The notes below the pieces were generated by a model that was given only the letters and a program-made list of their open reading frames with translations, did no database searches and had not been told where the DNA came from. A stretch of 64,000 nucleotides of DNA from positions 12,632,001 through 12,696,000 of the forward strand of contig CANUEZ040000061.1 in assembly GCA_948099385.1 (NCBI GenBank). Reading direction: 5' to 3'. The stretch comes from Fasciola hepatica. Taxonomy: Eukaryota > Platyhelminthes > Trematoda > Plagiorchiida > Fasciolidae. Within the stretch, counting starts at the first letter, position 1. Each line of letters starts with the position of its first letter. A program made the position numbers and the translations under genes. Below, one piece after another: positions 52,706 through 64,000 of the stretch.

Positions 52706-53534
52706 GTAAGTTATCTTCCTGAAAAGCCTTGTTCATTAACTAGTTTAAAACTTTTCCTTCCTTTTTAACTGAAAGAAAATGGTGTGGGCTCATTCACTCA
52801 TACTGCTTTCAAGTTCGGTCGCATTTAATCTACTGCAGAATTGGGGCGGAACAACAGACTGGAGTAATACAATAGAACGGTGGAGCTTGGTCAACATGAA
52901 AAATTTTCTGTTCCACGTCCACACTGAAGGGAAGATAAAACCCATGACACAAATACTCGCAGCACTATAAGAGATAACCGCTGTCGGGGGTAACATCACA
53001 GTTTCCGAATATGGCAGGCGTGGTAACATAATGGGCGAAAGCAACTTATTGCCTACAATAACACTGCGTTGTTAGAGAGTGGCATCGAAGTGCAAAGTCT
53101 TGTTTCGATGGTGAATTTTCGCAAGGTTGAATAAGGACAAACATTTTCTTCAATAGGATATTACAACCAGAGACGAAGTTGTGCAGTAAACTTCTGTTGT
53201 GGCCGCGGATATTCCGGCTTTTATAAGATGACCGCTTAGAGTGCAGCGTAAGTCCCAAAATTTTCATCAGCTGTACAGGTGAAATCATCAGTATGCTGGT
53301 CACAGTCGTTGTACTCCTTTCCGTTAACAGGAGTCTTACGTTGAAATCTGGCCTCCGGTAAAGTCTGGTTTCTAATTATCAGTATGTGAACAAACCCGTT
53401 CCTTCTAACCTCTGGTTTTTCTCGTCCGTTGATCTACTGAATGAGGGTTAAATTGCTTAACTGATCTTTGTACGAAAAAATATTTTACCATCATTCTGGG
53501 GTTGAATCAGTCTCACCCTCTCACTCCGTTTCAG

Positions 53535-53674
53535 TCATATGCTTCATTATTGCCACTGCTGTGAGTTACATGAAATCCGAGACGCGCTTTGGCGACTGGA
53601 TCATGTCGGCATTTTGGTTGAATCTGGGCTGTCTGATAACTGCTATTGGCAACCTCTTCGTCGAACTGAACTGA
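53535..53674 (+). CDS. Four-transmembrane protein, exon 3 (last)
   Basis: The acceptor CTCCGTTTCAG at 53534 is preceded by a good pyrimidine tract. TC completes the Leu codon begun in exon 2 (C+TC). The exon encodes the rest of helix 3 (ICFIIATAVSYM), a charged loop (KSETRFGDW), a fourth helix (IMSAFWLNLGCLITAIGNLF) and the short end VELN before TGA 53672-53674. Intron 2 is 829 bp. No AATAAA lies in the next 250 bp, so the 3' end is not defined. Confidence 0.75.
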
Positions 53675-55541
53675 GATGCGGCTGAAATTTCCCGAGGCTT
53701 ACTCTACGTACTTCATCTTTTACCATACCATGGTTGTCTCTTTTAACTTGTTGTAAAGTTGCACATTTTTGTTTTTTGTATGAACTGGAACATAGTCTTC
53801 ACTTAAAAAATCTTTTCGTCGGATGGAGGCCTATTTTGTATACTTTATTATATTATGGAGCAAACCAAATGAAGTATAACCGTTCTTACGATTGTGAAAG
53901 GAAATTTTTGAATACTCAGTAACATGCATTTTAAATGTTTTGCCTTTTCATGATCCTGGCTGTTTCACGTGTTAGTCACGACTTGGAGATTGTAAACGGT
54001 GATATCACAGATGTTGTCACAAGTCTGTGGGCAAGAAAGGGATTTGTCATTAATTTATGCTAATTCAGAGAAACTGATTGGGTAGCACTCTTGAACATTT
54101 TCACTGATTGCTTTTTGGCTTAAATGCTGACAACTATTGGTAGGTGTACTTAAGCGACACAATAATCTGAAATTATTTAGGAAGGCATGCGACAAAGCAC
54201 GAGAACTTTCCAAAGACCACGTCAATCTGGATTCAGACGAACTACATGTCATCTGTTTCAGAAATGCAGTCTGATGCCCGGAACTTGTTGCACCGCCACT
54301 AGGCATACCAAAGCGCCTGTGTGGCCTGAAAACGCTTCGTCGTACCAGATGTAAAAGAATGCCCCTCAGGACTCAGAAGTCGTACGGTCTGCTCAAACCA
54401 CTAAGGATTTTGTTCTACTGACTACCAGAAAGTGAGAAGACTCTCTGTTCACTAGTAACCAGCGTGCTTAGTACTATATCAAGAGTGAGCCTGCGACTCC
54501 GGATTGCGAAAATTTACATAACTGGTGAATCTTAAAGAGAGAAAATGATTTTGGCTCTGAATATCGAACATCGAACACGTAAATCAGGTTTATTTAAAAG
54601 AGAAACTCATTCCTGAGGCAATTCGTTTTTCTGTTTTTTGATGCAAAGATCGGAACCGAAAACGGCTTCGCACAATTGATGGCTAGTTCGTGACGCCTTG
54701 GTGTTATTCTCTAAGTTCCTCCCAGTCAGCAGCGTGAATCAACGTAATGAAAATGTGAATTTGAATAAAACGCGTTTTGAACACGTGGATATCTCCTGCT
54801 TGGAAGTTTCGGTCCCAATGTCAGCCTACACCCATACATTAACCAGGCTAACTTGGATCCCAATAAGTCTAGCAAAATGACGCCTGAGATGCAGAAGATC
54901 TGCACTAGAGTCGCACCTAAGTGAATTGAGTGGCAGAATTTACAACCATTTGACATGTTCATCATAGTTTGCCATTCAAATTTGGCATGGACGAGACAAC
55001 GACAGTCAGAATGTTCATCCCGAATCTTCCCATCAGGTAAGAGATCATGGCCGACCAACCGTTGGTTTGGTAGAATACTCCTCTCCCATTATCCCACCCT
55101 TCTGATGACTCTTCCCCATGTCTTGGGTATTTTTTCCCGTTACTATCTCAACTCATGTGTCCGATTATCTAATAACCCCTCACTTTAATTTTACGACCGT
55201 TAGACTAGTTCCCCTACGGGGACTTCATGCATATCTGTTCCAAGCTTCACAAGACATTGAAAGAATCACATTTGACTAATAGACGCAAGCTGTCTTGCCT
55301 AACACAGGGTTATAGTAGAATTTAACCACAGAGACCTTGAAGACATCTGTCGTAGTTTTTCAAAAAAGTAAATTGTGAAACACAAATAGGGAAAAATAGT
55401 CAAATTATTCCAGGTAACATTGGTTTCTTTGGCAGCAGTTAGTTGTTTGGCTAAAGCATGTGAGTATACCAAAAGATAATGTATCAGAATCGAGATCAGT
55501 TCGGAGTGCATCAGAAAATCGATGCGCATTGTGAAATGTTA
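53675..55541. other. Intergenic, no gene recognised
   Basis: Short open frames only. The four-TM gene's 3' UTR must lie in the first part, but no polyadenylation signal was identified. Confidence 0.5.
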
Positions 55542-55760
55542 TGGTAAAATTTTATTGTTTAATAACACAGTGTAGTCGAAATCGTTGGTAGGTTGTCGAT
55601 GTTTCGGTCACCACGGGTCGCCTTTTTCAACACTGGCTCTACAACCAGTTTCATTCGGTTGCTAAACCAGTCTTGAAAAAGATTCCCATGGTGACCGAAA
55701 CGTCGACACCCCAACAAAGATTTCGACTACGATGTGTTATTAAACAATAAAATTTTACCA
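55542..55760. repeat. Large imperfect hairpin with Penelope/hammerhead-like motifs in both arms
   Basis: The arms 55542-55639 and 55663-55760 are inverted copies of about 98 bp (TGGTAAAATTTTATTGTTTA... paired with ...TAAACAATAAAATTTTACCA), about 85% matched, with a 23-bp loop. Each arm, read outward from the loop, contains TTGAAAAAG, then GTGGTGACC or ATGGTGACC, then CGAAAC(G/A)TCG. The right arm has CGAAACGTCG at 55696-55705. CTGAxGA...CGAAAC is the hammerhead ribozyme core known from the terminal repeats of Penelope-like elements; here the first box is degenerate. A Penelope-type endonuclease remnant lies 420 bp downstream. Confidence 0.7.
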
Positions 55761-56178
55761 TATACCAAAGGATATGTTTTAGGCTAACAGCCCTGGAGAA
55801 CAAACCACTCTGTTCCGTGACTCATAATTTTGTGGCTACATATCATCTAGGTGTAAAAGCGCATTTTGTTGGCCTTTGGCTAGGCAGTAGATCACCATCA
55901 CGGTGGGTGGGGACGAGACACGCTAAATTTGTTCTGTTTGCATATGGTAATATTTATTCAACTCGCCTCCAATTCGGTCATTGTCCACTGGATTTTAAGG
56001 GTTATACCTCGTTCCAAATAATTTATCTTTGGCCAAGGCAAATAAAGGGCCCTAGGAGATCGGCGGTGATCGCCACAGCTGCTGCCTTAGGTCGGAGTTG
56101 GATTGTCTGATATCATTTCGGGAGGGTCCGCGATAGACAACATTCGGGTCAACTTTTTGGTCTTCTTCGACCTGCAGA

Positions 56179-56457
56179 CTAAGTGCGAAACTGCTGGTTG
56201 AGCTCGTCTCTTAGCTGAGTAGCTCCTTCGGTGATGTTTCTTGATGCTTTGAGACGATATACGGCCGTCCGACCTATGGAAAATGAGCCGTACTCGAACG
56301 AATAGTTAGTCGTAGATGAGGACTGTTCAAAAACACTTTTTCTTCCACGTGCAATCAGATCATCGCCGAAGTTGATAGCACACGGAGTTTTGTAGGTGAG
56401 AACAGGTTCATAATTTTTCTGGATGAACTCGTTATTCTTTCTGTGTAAGAGTATCAT
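56179..56457 (-). pseudogene. Penelope-like GIY-YIG endonuclease remnant
   Basis: The minus frame contains YSFEYGSFSIGRTAVYRLKA, matching the GIY-YIG core as it appears in Penelope-like elements (family: YxCxCGxxYIGxTxRxLxxRIxEH). The Arg of the motif is present. The surrounding sequence is decayed and the Cys pair before the core is missing. Together with the hairpin at 55.6 kb it suggests the 3' end of one old Penelope-like element. Confidence 0.45.
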
Positions 56458-59301
56458 TACATTCGCACCTTATAGGCAAGTTACTGCTCTGAGACACAAG
56501 CCAATCTCCAAAGTTAACCATCTGGGTCACCAGTCCCTTGCAAAACTTGCTTTACAAGTTTTGATCCGACTGGTCAAGATTATAAGTATTTAAAACAACA
56601 GTTTGCTCTTCAGTACTGTTGTTCTAATGTGTAAATTTGACCACTCAGATTATTCGAATAATTTTTCACTGACAAGTGAAAACTGAGAATATAGTTAATT
56701 TACTTGCCAGGTTTTAGTGGTTAAAAATATTAGTACGTTATTGCATATATCTTGCAAATCTGAGATCGGATTTCTTGCTACGCAAACCAACACTTAACTT
56801 GCGAACCGCGAATGAGTCATTCCCATCATAAAATAACGTCCAAAATCAATTCTGCCTATTGATCCATTCGCTAAATCGATCGCTTGGTTTGGTGAAGATG
56901 TATAGGAATTAGGAGCGACAATATTCCGAGTCACGCGATCATTTCACCTAAACTGGTCACTGATCAAGTTTCATAAACGCAGAACAATGATAGCGGATTT
57001 AATTCTACCATTGTTTCAATTTGGACTTTTGTCTTGGAAAAAACGATTACATTTGAAAAAGGACTCATATTTCTGGAAATACTTCGTTTCAAATTCAAAA
57101 CTAAAGACATAGCAACTAGCGATTTTGCTTAGATATAAACGTGGATATTGCAATACAGAAGTGTAGGTAGTCTTGGGCATATTTTTTGACCATTGTGAGC
57201 ACACTAAAACTTTCATCACATATTATTATCGTCCCAATAAAATCTTCATATATCATAAAAGATATAGAGCGATGTATTCATTTCGCTACCAGGTAAACCC
57301 TACAGAAGGTAACACTATTTCATTGTGCTAAAATGTTTGATTTTTCTGCCTGAATTCAACAGGTTGACTAAAAGTGACTGGCTGAGATAAGTTATCACCG
57401 AAAAACCAATCTTATTTTGGTCATTTCTTACAACTGAACACAGGAAATAGTAATTCACATAAATTTATTGGAGGGGTTAGTTGTCCATTTTTCCCTATGA
57501 TGAATTTACCTTACTTGAGGAATTACTAGTAACGTAGATCACGAGAGCTCGCATGCACTAAGGTTGTCAGCAACAGTCTTCAAAAAGACAAGAGGCGGGG
57601 GTTCCAGAACAGACGAAGACAAATAAATCACTGATTTTTGAATGAGAAAATGATCTGGCAGACACAGACAACGCTCAAAATCAAAATACGAGAAAACACG
57701 GTAATTGTGACATCCGATCTCCAACAGTTTTGCTGAAATGAGAAGACGAGACTTCGGTCACAGTTTAAGAGCTTATCGTGCAATGATGATCACAAGAAAT
57801 CGAAGTGACATGTGTTGAACACCGTATATCTGTACGCCATTAGTGCGGCCGAAGAACGACCTGTGGAGGGTCTATCATTCGCTTCAAGACTTTTGATTTT
57901 AAATGGGAGAAAGTCCGTTAAACCCATTATTCTACAGGTTCAAAACTGGTTGAAGTTTCTTTCAAAATTTGTCGTTGAGGTATGTTTACCCCAGTAATTT
58001 AGTGAAAAGTTTTAACTTTCAGAAATAAAGATAGGGAACAAGCAGCCCCCAGAAAACCGAGTGTTAAAACCTTATTAACGACTTTTAATTCAAAGAAGCT
58101 CTAAGGATATTTGTTTTGAACAAAAAATGAATATATTCAAAAAAGATGGTTTATGTGAATGAAATCTTGTGGCCATAATCGAAAGAAAGCAAAATAGTAG
58201 GAATAAAATAAGGGAATCGAATCAAGTACCCAATAGTGGACAGTTGGCCGCCAAATAGAATTTAAGCAGCTGTTTTTGATGACGCGCATAACTTTGTGTT
58301 TGACCTAAACACGGATAAAAGCACGGAGCTAGAAGAAGCTGTATCTTACAAGTGACGGCAGTTTTCAAGAGCGGGAACGATTTTTAGTCTTGTATAGAGA
58401 AAAACACACGGATAAGAAAGCATGTGGCCAGGAATTTTACTGGACTTGTGAACAGAGAGAGAGAGAACTAAGCAGTACAGTATACAAGGAACTAGAGAGA
58501 AAAAGTAATTTAAAATCCGGAAGAGAACACAGGTTGATAGAGGGGAGGAAGGAAAATTGGAAACAGTGAAAAATATTTGGCTTTAAAGAGCAGTGAACAG
58601 AAAAGAGGTTTTAGATTATTCATGCAAGGTTTACTAAGATGAATATCCTAGGGTACATCTCACTGAGTCGCAGAAGGTTGTTGCTTTTTGTAAGAATACT
58701 GTGCCTTTTGTTAACTTAAAGAATATTTTTGATCTTCAGTTTTTCTCGAATAAAACTGGCTAAATTGATCGTAGCGATGAAAATGATGGAATTTACTTAT
58801 GAATTTCTTGTAAATTATAGGGCTTTGAATGCAGCGCTTACGGTAACACTATAAGGATGATCTCTTTAACGGAAGTAGAGGTATGCACATTTCACTCATT
58901 CTTCTGTCCATCGTATGCGAGCTACAATATTCCAACGGGGAGCTGAGAAACGGAAAAGGAACCATTTTCTGACTGCCAGATAATGAAAGTTGATTAATAA
59001 CATATGTACTTAGAACTTTATCTTTCTGGTGGTGTTTGATTCCTTTTCATCTGTTTATCTGGGTTTGCATTCAAAGGAAAGGTTTCAGGTGGGTAAATGA
59101 AAACAAATTGGATTACTCATTTAGTTTCATTCTGGTCGACAGTGGAAGACAAAGGAAGCTACGAAAATACTGTTCAAAACTGAGCAGAATCTTCGGAAAG
59201 TCCACAAGTTTATAAATATGCTCAGTTTCTTTTGAGTATCGTCTGAATTACAGAAACAAAAATCTCGCAAACTCTATTGGACGTACCAGTTACGTAGTTA
59301 C
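56458..59301. other. Intergenic or intronic, no gene recognised
   Basis: AT-rich. Bases about 58440-58620 are purine-rich (GAGAGA, AAGGA runs). An open stretch at 57812-57997 ending in a plausible donor (TTGAG/GTATGT) was not supported by a convincing acceptor. Confidence 0.45.
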
Positions 59302-59391
59302 CTTTGCGCAAAAGAACGTTGAACTTCACTGAGTCATCGTATACAGGGAATGGAGCAACATTTACAAAAACTCTGTCCGGCAAGATGGAAG
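59302..59391 (-). CDS. Candidate internal exon on the minus strand, unknown gene
   Basis: On the minus strand, an acceptor (GGCAAACAG) precedes 30 codons reading ILPDRVFVNVAPFPVYDDSV then KFNVLLRK, ending at a donor (CGCAAAG/GTAACT). It enters with two bases and leaves with one. The alternating hydrophobic pattern looks like beta strands. There are no partner exons or family match, so this is speculative. Confidence 0.22.
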
Positions 59392-60510
59392 CTGTTTGCC
59401 TTGGTGATATAATTAACAAATCATGAGAGTTTCATAATTTTCAAGTAGTGTTTTACCACTAACTAAAGTATGGTAGTTTAGCATAGAAAAAAAATGTGTA
59501 CAATATTTACTACCGGTAACCCACAGAAACCCATAAAGTCAGTTAATCTCAAACACTTCTCACCACAATATTTACCTTATTTTAAACATGTACGTCAATT
59601 TAGCTGAAAAGTGCTCTAATTTTCCTATTATTCTGTAGGTTTATTTGTAGAAAAATTACCTCCAGAATGTATGTGCCCAAGAAAAAAGTAAGGAGGTGCA
59701 ATGATGGAAAAACCCTTTGAAAAATCCCTTTTCTCAGAGCCTATGCCACTTCGCAAATTCTAATCACTGAGCGGCTGAACAAAAACAGTTGAAGATAAAG
59801 TGACCGAGACAACTCGTTACAATCCGTTGATTCATTAGGATAACCTAGACCAGTGATGACGCGAAATGGTGCATCCTTTCTAAAGTTTTATCAGTGCGAG
59901 CTTTCTAAATTTTGCCGCGGGATTAAGGTCACCCGTTGTAGTAATTTGCACGAGCAACAGAATTCAGTTTTTACAGCAATCGACGACCAAATCGATGAAT
60001 GTTCGTTGACAACGTCGATTGATTTGTGCCTATGTTTGATTCTATGAAGACCGGTAAAAAATAACTGGAATGTTTTCAAACAAAACATAAGTCTCCTTTA
60101 AACTCAACACTTCCAAGCAGTATTCCACATCAAACTATTTTGATAAAACCCTTATGGTAAACAGACTTGTATTTGGACGAAACGGACTATATTTGTTCTA
60201 AAACAATGTATGGATAAAATGATGGAAAACTACTCCATGAAGGAGTATTAATCCACCGGCTTTTAGAATTTAACAATTTTAATAGTAAGTTCATTGTTAT
60301 TTGATAATAAGATTACTTATGCACCAAAGTGACTGACGATATATCGTTATGTGTGTCTGTTTATGATTCATCATGCAGGGTGAACGTTGAAATCACCAAT
60401 GAGAATCATGGAAGCCGTGCACCTCTGGTTCATCTTGGTTAGAACTCATCAGAAAAGCACACCTAGTGGGCAGTTGACCGTTCGCAGAGTATTATGAGTC
60501 ACATCGGGGT

Positions 60511-60513
<3 letters not shown>

Positions 60514-60555
<42 letters not shown>
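60514..60555. repeat. (TA)n microsatellite
   Basis: About 21 uninterrupted AT units. Confidence 0.95.
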
Positions 60556-60558
<3 letters not shown>

Positions 60559-61284
60559 AAAAGATTTGGTTTTAGTGTCAGCAGTGAAAATCGAGATGAC
60601 TTCAGGTGCAGAAGGTCGGAATAATTTGTTGCTTTGTGTACATCAAAACATTTCCTTACTTACAAATATAAGCAATATAAATATCAAACTTTTTGACCTT
60701 CAGAAACTAAGGGTCATTCTTGATTACCTAAGAGCACCTTAACGACGAAGTATAGGGGAAATAAATGTAGGCAGAGAGACTGTGGTGATGGAATTCCGAT
60801 GCGGTTAAGTGGCAACGCCAAGTTATATTATCCTAATCTGGAAACTCTCTAAAACTCATCACTCTTGTTTGGTGGTCAATACTGGTTACTTTTATCATCA
60901 TCCATCGGATCTGAGAGATGTTATTTTGGAGGTCATTCGATCATTTTATTTCATCATTGGGTGAAGCAATCCAGAGGAATAACCTTATTCGTGCACTCTT
61001 TCGATACTTTCAAGTGTTTTACCGAGTTTAGAAAAATTCAGACTTCAGTGAATCAACTTGAACCCGGACAAAAGGTGGTTTATCCTTCGGAGCCCCTTTG
61101 GTAGTTAAAATGGTGCTGAAGTGCTGGTATTTGTGTCCAGCACATGAAAGCACACTGGATAGCTCTTCCTTATTTTCCAATTTCCGTTCACGTTCAGCTG
61201 TTATGACCACCTTGTTTCTGTGAACTTCCTTTCGTTCGCGGCACAAAAGTTTACCTGACTGTTTCATAAGGTTGCATCTTTTGA

Positions 61285-61563
61285 ATGCCACAAACCTTAC
61301 TGATTGAAAAAAGTTGCACAGATGTGCTCACGCTCGTATATACAATACAGCACAACGTAGTGCGTTCCCGTCTAGGATCTCTAACATGTTCAAAACTGTC
61401 TTATGTTTGGTCTTCTCATAAACTTCAACTTTGCGAAATAGTAGATGGTTACCCGAATACCAGTTATACGGGGATAAAGAACATCTCATTCACCCGTGGA
61501 AAAGTGAATATTCTCGGTGTTTTCATATCAATAAATGATGGGCAAACTTTTTCAAGTCAGTAG
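61285..61563 (+). CDS. Hypothetical open segment, possible exon
   Basis: A 92-codon frame ends at TAG 61561-61563. Its second half (LQLCEIVDGYPNTSYTGIKN, FTRGKVNILGVFISINDGQT) has a protein-like composition with Cys residues spaced as in extracellular domains. Possible acceptors exist at ATACAATACAG and TTGCACAG. No family was recognised and no neighbouring exon found. A chance ORF is quite possible. Confidence 0.2.
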   Translation: MPQTLLIEKSCTDVLTLVYTIQHNVVRSRLGSLTCSKLSYVWSSHKLQLCEIVDGYPNTSYTGIKNISFTRGKVNILGVFISINDGQTFSSQ

Positions 61564-63830
61564 GACCGTTTATTTTAATTGCCATGACTAAGTAGATGAG
61601 ATATAATTTGAAGAAAATATAGTCTTTGTTTTTCATCGGAAGTTCTACAGTGTTTACGACGGAAATCATACAACTCATAAGCCTAAAGCACAAGTCTGTA
61701 TGTTGCTCTGACGTAGCTTGCATTTGGAATTTGCACTTCCCAATATAATTACTTACTTCCGACAATCCTTTCGACACAAAACTGGTGTTGATTCAGTCTA
61801 GAAAATTATTTTGGGAAACCGAACACGAACTGATTTATTTTGAAACGATCCAAATGGAAAGTGTAGGTGACCCCGGTAATTTTTGGACCCACGCATGTTT
61901 GGCACCTACACTTTAGTTCCGCGTGCGTTCTATCAGATTTAATACGAAGTCATGCCAGGGTCAACGATTGGTAAAAATGGGATCATTTAGGAATTAGTCA
62001 GATCTGACAAACCATATATCATTGCAAAATGTGCCTATGTATTTGACCGGTTGACACTGGTTGATTCATAGCGAAATTCTGTTATTGGCAGTCACTGTGG
62101 AGGGTATCTTATCCTGATGTCATTTGGGTGGGTAACTTCTTGGCCCATGTGCAAAGAGAATGAAGTGCTTCGGCGTGGTCTCGTAACTCCGTTAGTGGAG
62201 TGCACGCGGTACTAAAGCGTGGAGGGCAGCTGTTGTGCTGGCTTGAGTAGTCACGTACGCAATCAGATAGTCCCACACGGACTCACCGTTATTGACTGCC
62301 TATTGATTGATGCCTGTTCGCTGCCACAGCTAGTCACACACGCACACACACGTGAGCACATCACTGCGGCTTCACTCATGCCACGGACGGCTTGCTCAAA
62401 CTAATCAGACTTTGGCAGTGAGCCATACGCGCTTGTTCAGTCCTTACTGCTGAGAGGCCCTGCTTGACCGCACTCGACGGCATGTATTGCTTGCACTTGC
62501 CAATAGACGACCAGGTTGTTTGCTTGCTTGCCCGGTTACGTAAGTGTTTACTGATTCGTTTGTTGCATACTGTGTTCTTTGTTAATTCTGAACAAAACAG
62601 CAGCCGTGCGTGGGTTTGAATCCCACCAGCGTATGAGATTTACGTTATTCGGATCCTTTCATATTTGTCTAATTTGCTAGACCAGACATCATTACAAACT
62701 GTTTTTGGTAATTCCACATTATCAAAGTGCAAAGGTGAATGGGGGAGTTCTGAGTACTCTGAATGACATACAAGCAAGATGCTTAAAACTAACAGTAGCC
62801 TCACGGGAATCAGTAATGAACTAGAAAATCCGAATAAAAATTAACTATGAAATACTTCAAATATTCTGGAACGTAAACTTGAGTTTAAAGTCGTACTGAA
62901 CAACAACACTCGGTAAGCAGCTAGGTGAATCCCGGTGGAAAATCGACCACAGAAACTGAGCAGGGGTGGTCCAAGAACAGTGTCAGTTGGCTGTCAAGGG
63001 AGTACGTTTTTTTCTCCCGACAGCTCAAATAGTCACGGTTCTGTAACTAAATCATATTCTATCAGGTTTAAAATTATTACCAAGTTAACGGCACATCAAA
63101 ATAGGCATAGAAAGTGACACAATTTTGAGTTCTCTGACGAAGTAGTGCTCGTACTTCTCTTAGAAATTTGTGATAAAGGCTGCATTTTGCTGTCCGGTAA
63201 TTTGGTCAATTTCATTTTCGTCGGATAAAGAAGTAAATTTATGGTAAAGGTAGACAAAGCTAGTCATCGATCCCGGGGTAAAGGGTAGAGATAATCAACT
63301 AGAGATGAAGTGATAATGAAACCTTTAGGAGTTTGCGTGAACTCAGTAGGTCTCTTGGTGATAATCACAATCATTTATCAAGGAACTTACGATTTACCAT
63401 ACCACAGCAGATTTCAAAATTGGGAGGACTGCTCGTGATCCGACTTGATTTTGCTGCTCAAGTATACGACTCACAGACACGTCTGTCAATGATCTGTATA
63501 AGGTCATTCTCCACGAATAGCGCACACCACTTGACTGTGACACATATCTCATTGTTTCTCGAATCTGTGTTGCAGTGAGGGGGTGTGAACCTGCTCAGGC
63601 TAAATTACTGCGTTTGAAGAGGTTCAAGGTGATCAACAAGGCCCAAAACTGAGTTAGGATTGCTCCGGATTGAGTACCGAGGTCGAAGCTAGAAAAAAAG
63701 AGACACGTTGCGCACTGATCTGAAATGCTCAAGCGCGACAAACGCATAGCTAGCAATAGCTCACCGTTTGCGTACCAAACGAATATAGCTGGGTGAAACT
63801 GCTTTCACAGAACCAATACATAACCAACTG
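61564..63830. other. Intergenic, no gene recognised
   Basis: Bases about 62150-62540 are richer in G+C than the surroundings with CACACGCACACACACG and TTGCTTGCTTGCC words, and may be a decayed repeat. A GGTTTGAATCCC word at 62618 looks like a B box but no tRNA or SINE body fits around it. Confidence 0.45.
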
Positions 63831-63871
63831 TTTATTTATTTATTTATTTATTTATCTATCTATCTATCTAA
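63831..63871. repeat. Compound (TTTA)n-(TCTA)n microsatellite
   Basis: Six TTTA units followed by about four TCTA units. Confidence 0.95.
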
Positions 63872-64000
63872 TCTTACTGTACATTCCATCTATTTAGGAA
63901 ACATCACACTGAATTGCTTTGTGCTTGGTATTACCCAGTAAAGACTGTCGAATTACTTACTTATCCATTAAACGTCCTCTGGTGCTTTCATAGACAAACA

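Noticed and set aside
52779..53303. Open frames on both strands inside intron 2 of the four-TM gene
   Set aside because: A minus strand piece faintly resembles a non-LTR RT segment, but no motif is good enough to call. The intron is well explained by its GT/AG ends.
57812..57997. Exon candidate ending TTGAG/GTATGT
   Set aside because: No acceptable acceptor, and an in-frame stop just upstream; could not be linked to any other exon.
62605..62640. tRNA or SINE B box (GGTTTGAATCCC)
   Set aside because: No A box at the right distance and no cloverleaf or acceptor stem can be paired around it. A similar GGTTCAAATCC word at 33295 also lacks a cloverleaf.

Overview
This is eukaryotic, repeat-dominated DNA of about 40% G+C. 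It carries spliceosomal GT/AG introns, long intergenic AT-rich stretches, microsatellites and many broken retroelements. The retroelement mix is CsRn1-type Ty3/gypsy, RTE-type non-LTR, CR1/L2-like non-LTR and Penelope-like. It is what is known from parasitic flatworm genomes, so a trematode (fluke) is the best guess. That guess is an inference from the element families; no species marker is present.

Layout: (1) 1-9.9 kb holds decayed CR1/L2-like non-LTR elements. A first set of endonuclease/RT remnants at 2.1-3.8 kb is followed by a pyrimidine-rich tail ending in (ATT)n at 5.65 kb. A second element (ORF1 plus endonuclease, 6.5-9.5 kb) is interrupted by a solo LTR with a perfect 5-bp target duplication. 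(2) 9.9-27.8 kb is a nested pile. An old Ty3/gypsy copy ('gypsy B': gag-protease on +, RT/RNase H/integrase on -) is broken by two RTE copies in inverted orientation (11.0-13.6 and 16.2-19.9 kb). The 5' region of the right-hand RTE was then hit by a nearly intact CsRn1-like LTR retrotransposon (19862-25838, TSD GCTT). A further gypsy remnant ('gypsy D') follows on the - strand. (3) 27.75-32.14 kb is a split copy of a short inverted-repeat element. Its two halves are separated by about 4 kb that contains a very young LTR element (28139-30094) with two identical 292-bp LTRs and a single gag-like ORF but no pol. (4) 36-39.8 kb is 'gypsy C' (- strand) with a 519-bp MITE inside its integrase. (5) 40-64 kb is mostly unique sequence. 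It carries one well-supported three-exon host gene for a 156-aa four-transmembrane protein (48166-53674, +), a Penelope-like fragment antisense in its first intron, a ~98-bp-arm hairpin with Penelope/hammerhead-like motifs at 55.6 kb, and several weak exon candidates.

The most striking points are these. The CsRn1-like element has a textbook -1 frameshift cassette: a GGGAAAC heptamer abutting the gag stop, with a two-part hairpin 6 nt downstream. The young gag-only LTR element resembles an animal counterpart of the TR-GAG elements described in plants. The ~2.5-kb inverted RTE arms share the same inactivating lesions, with differences only near their ends. A ~1.9-kb tract of very high identity between gypsy B and gypsy C stops at the MITE on one side and close to the RTE on the other, as expected for gene conversion bounded by heterologous insertions.

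No complete, undamaged autonomous element is present. Apart from the four-TM gene, host coding content is weak and is flagged as such. Alignments were made by eye, so percentages are approximate.
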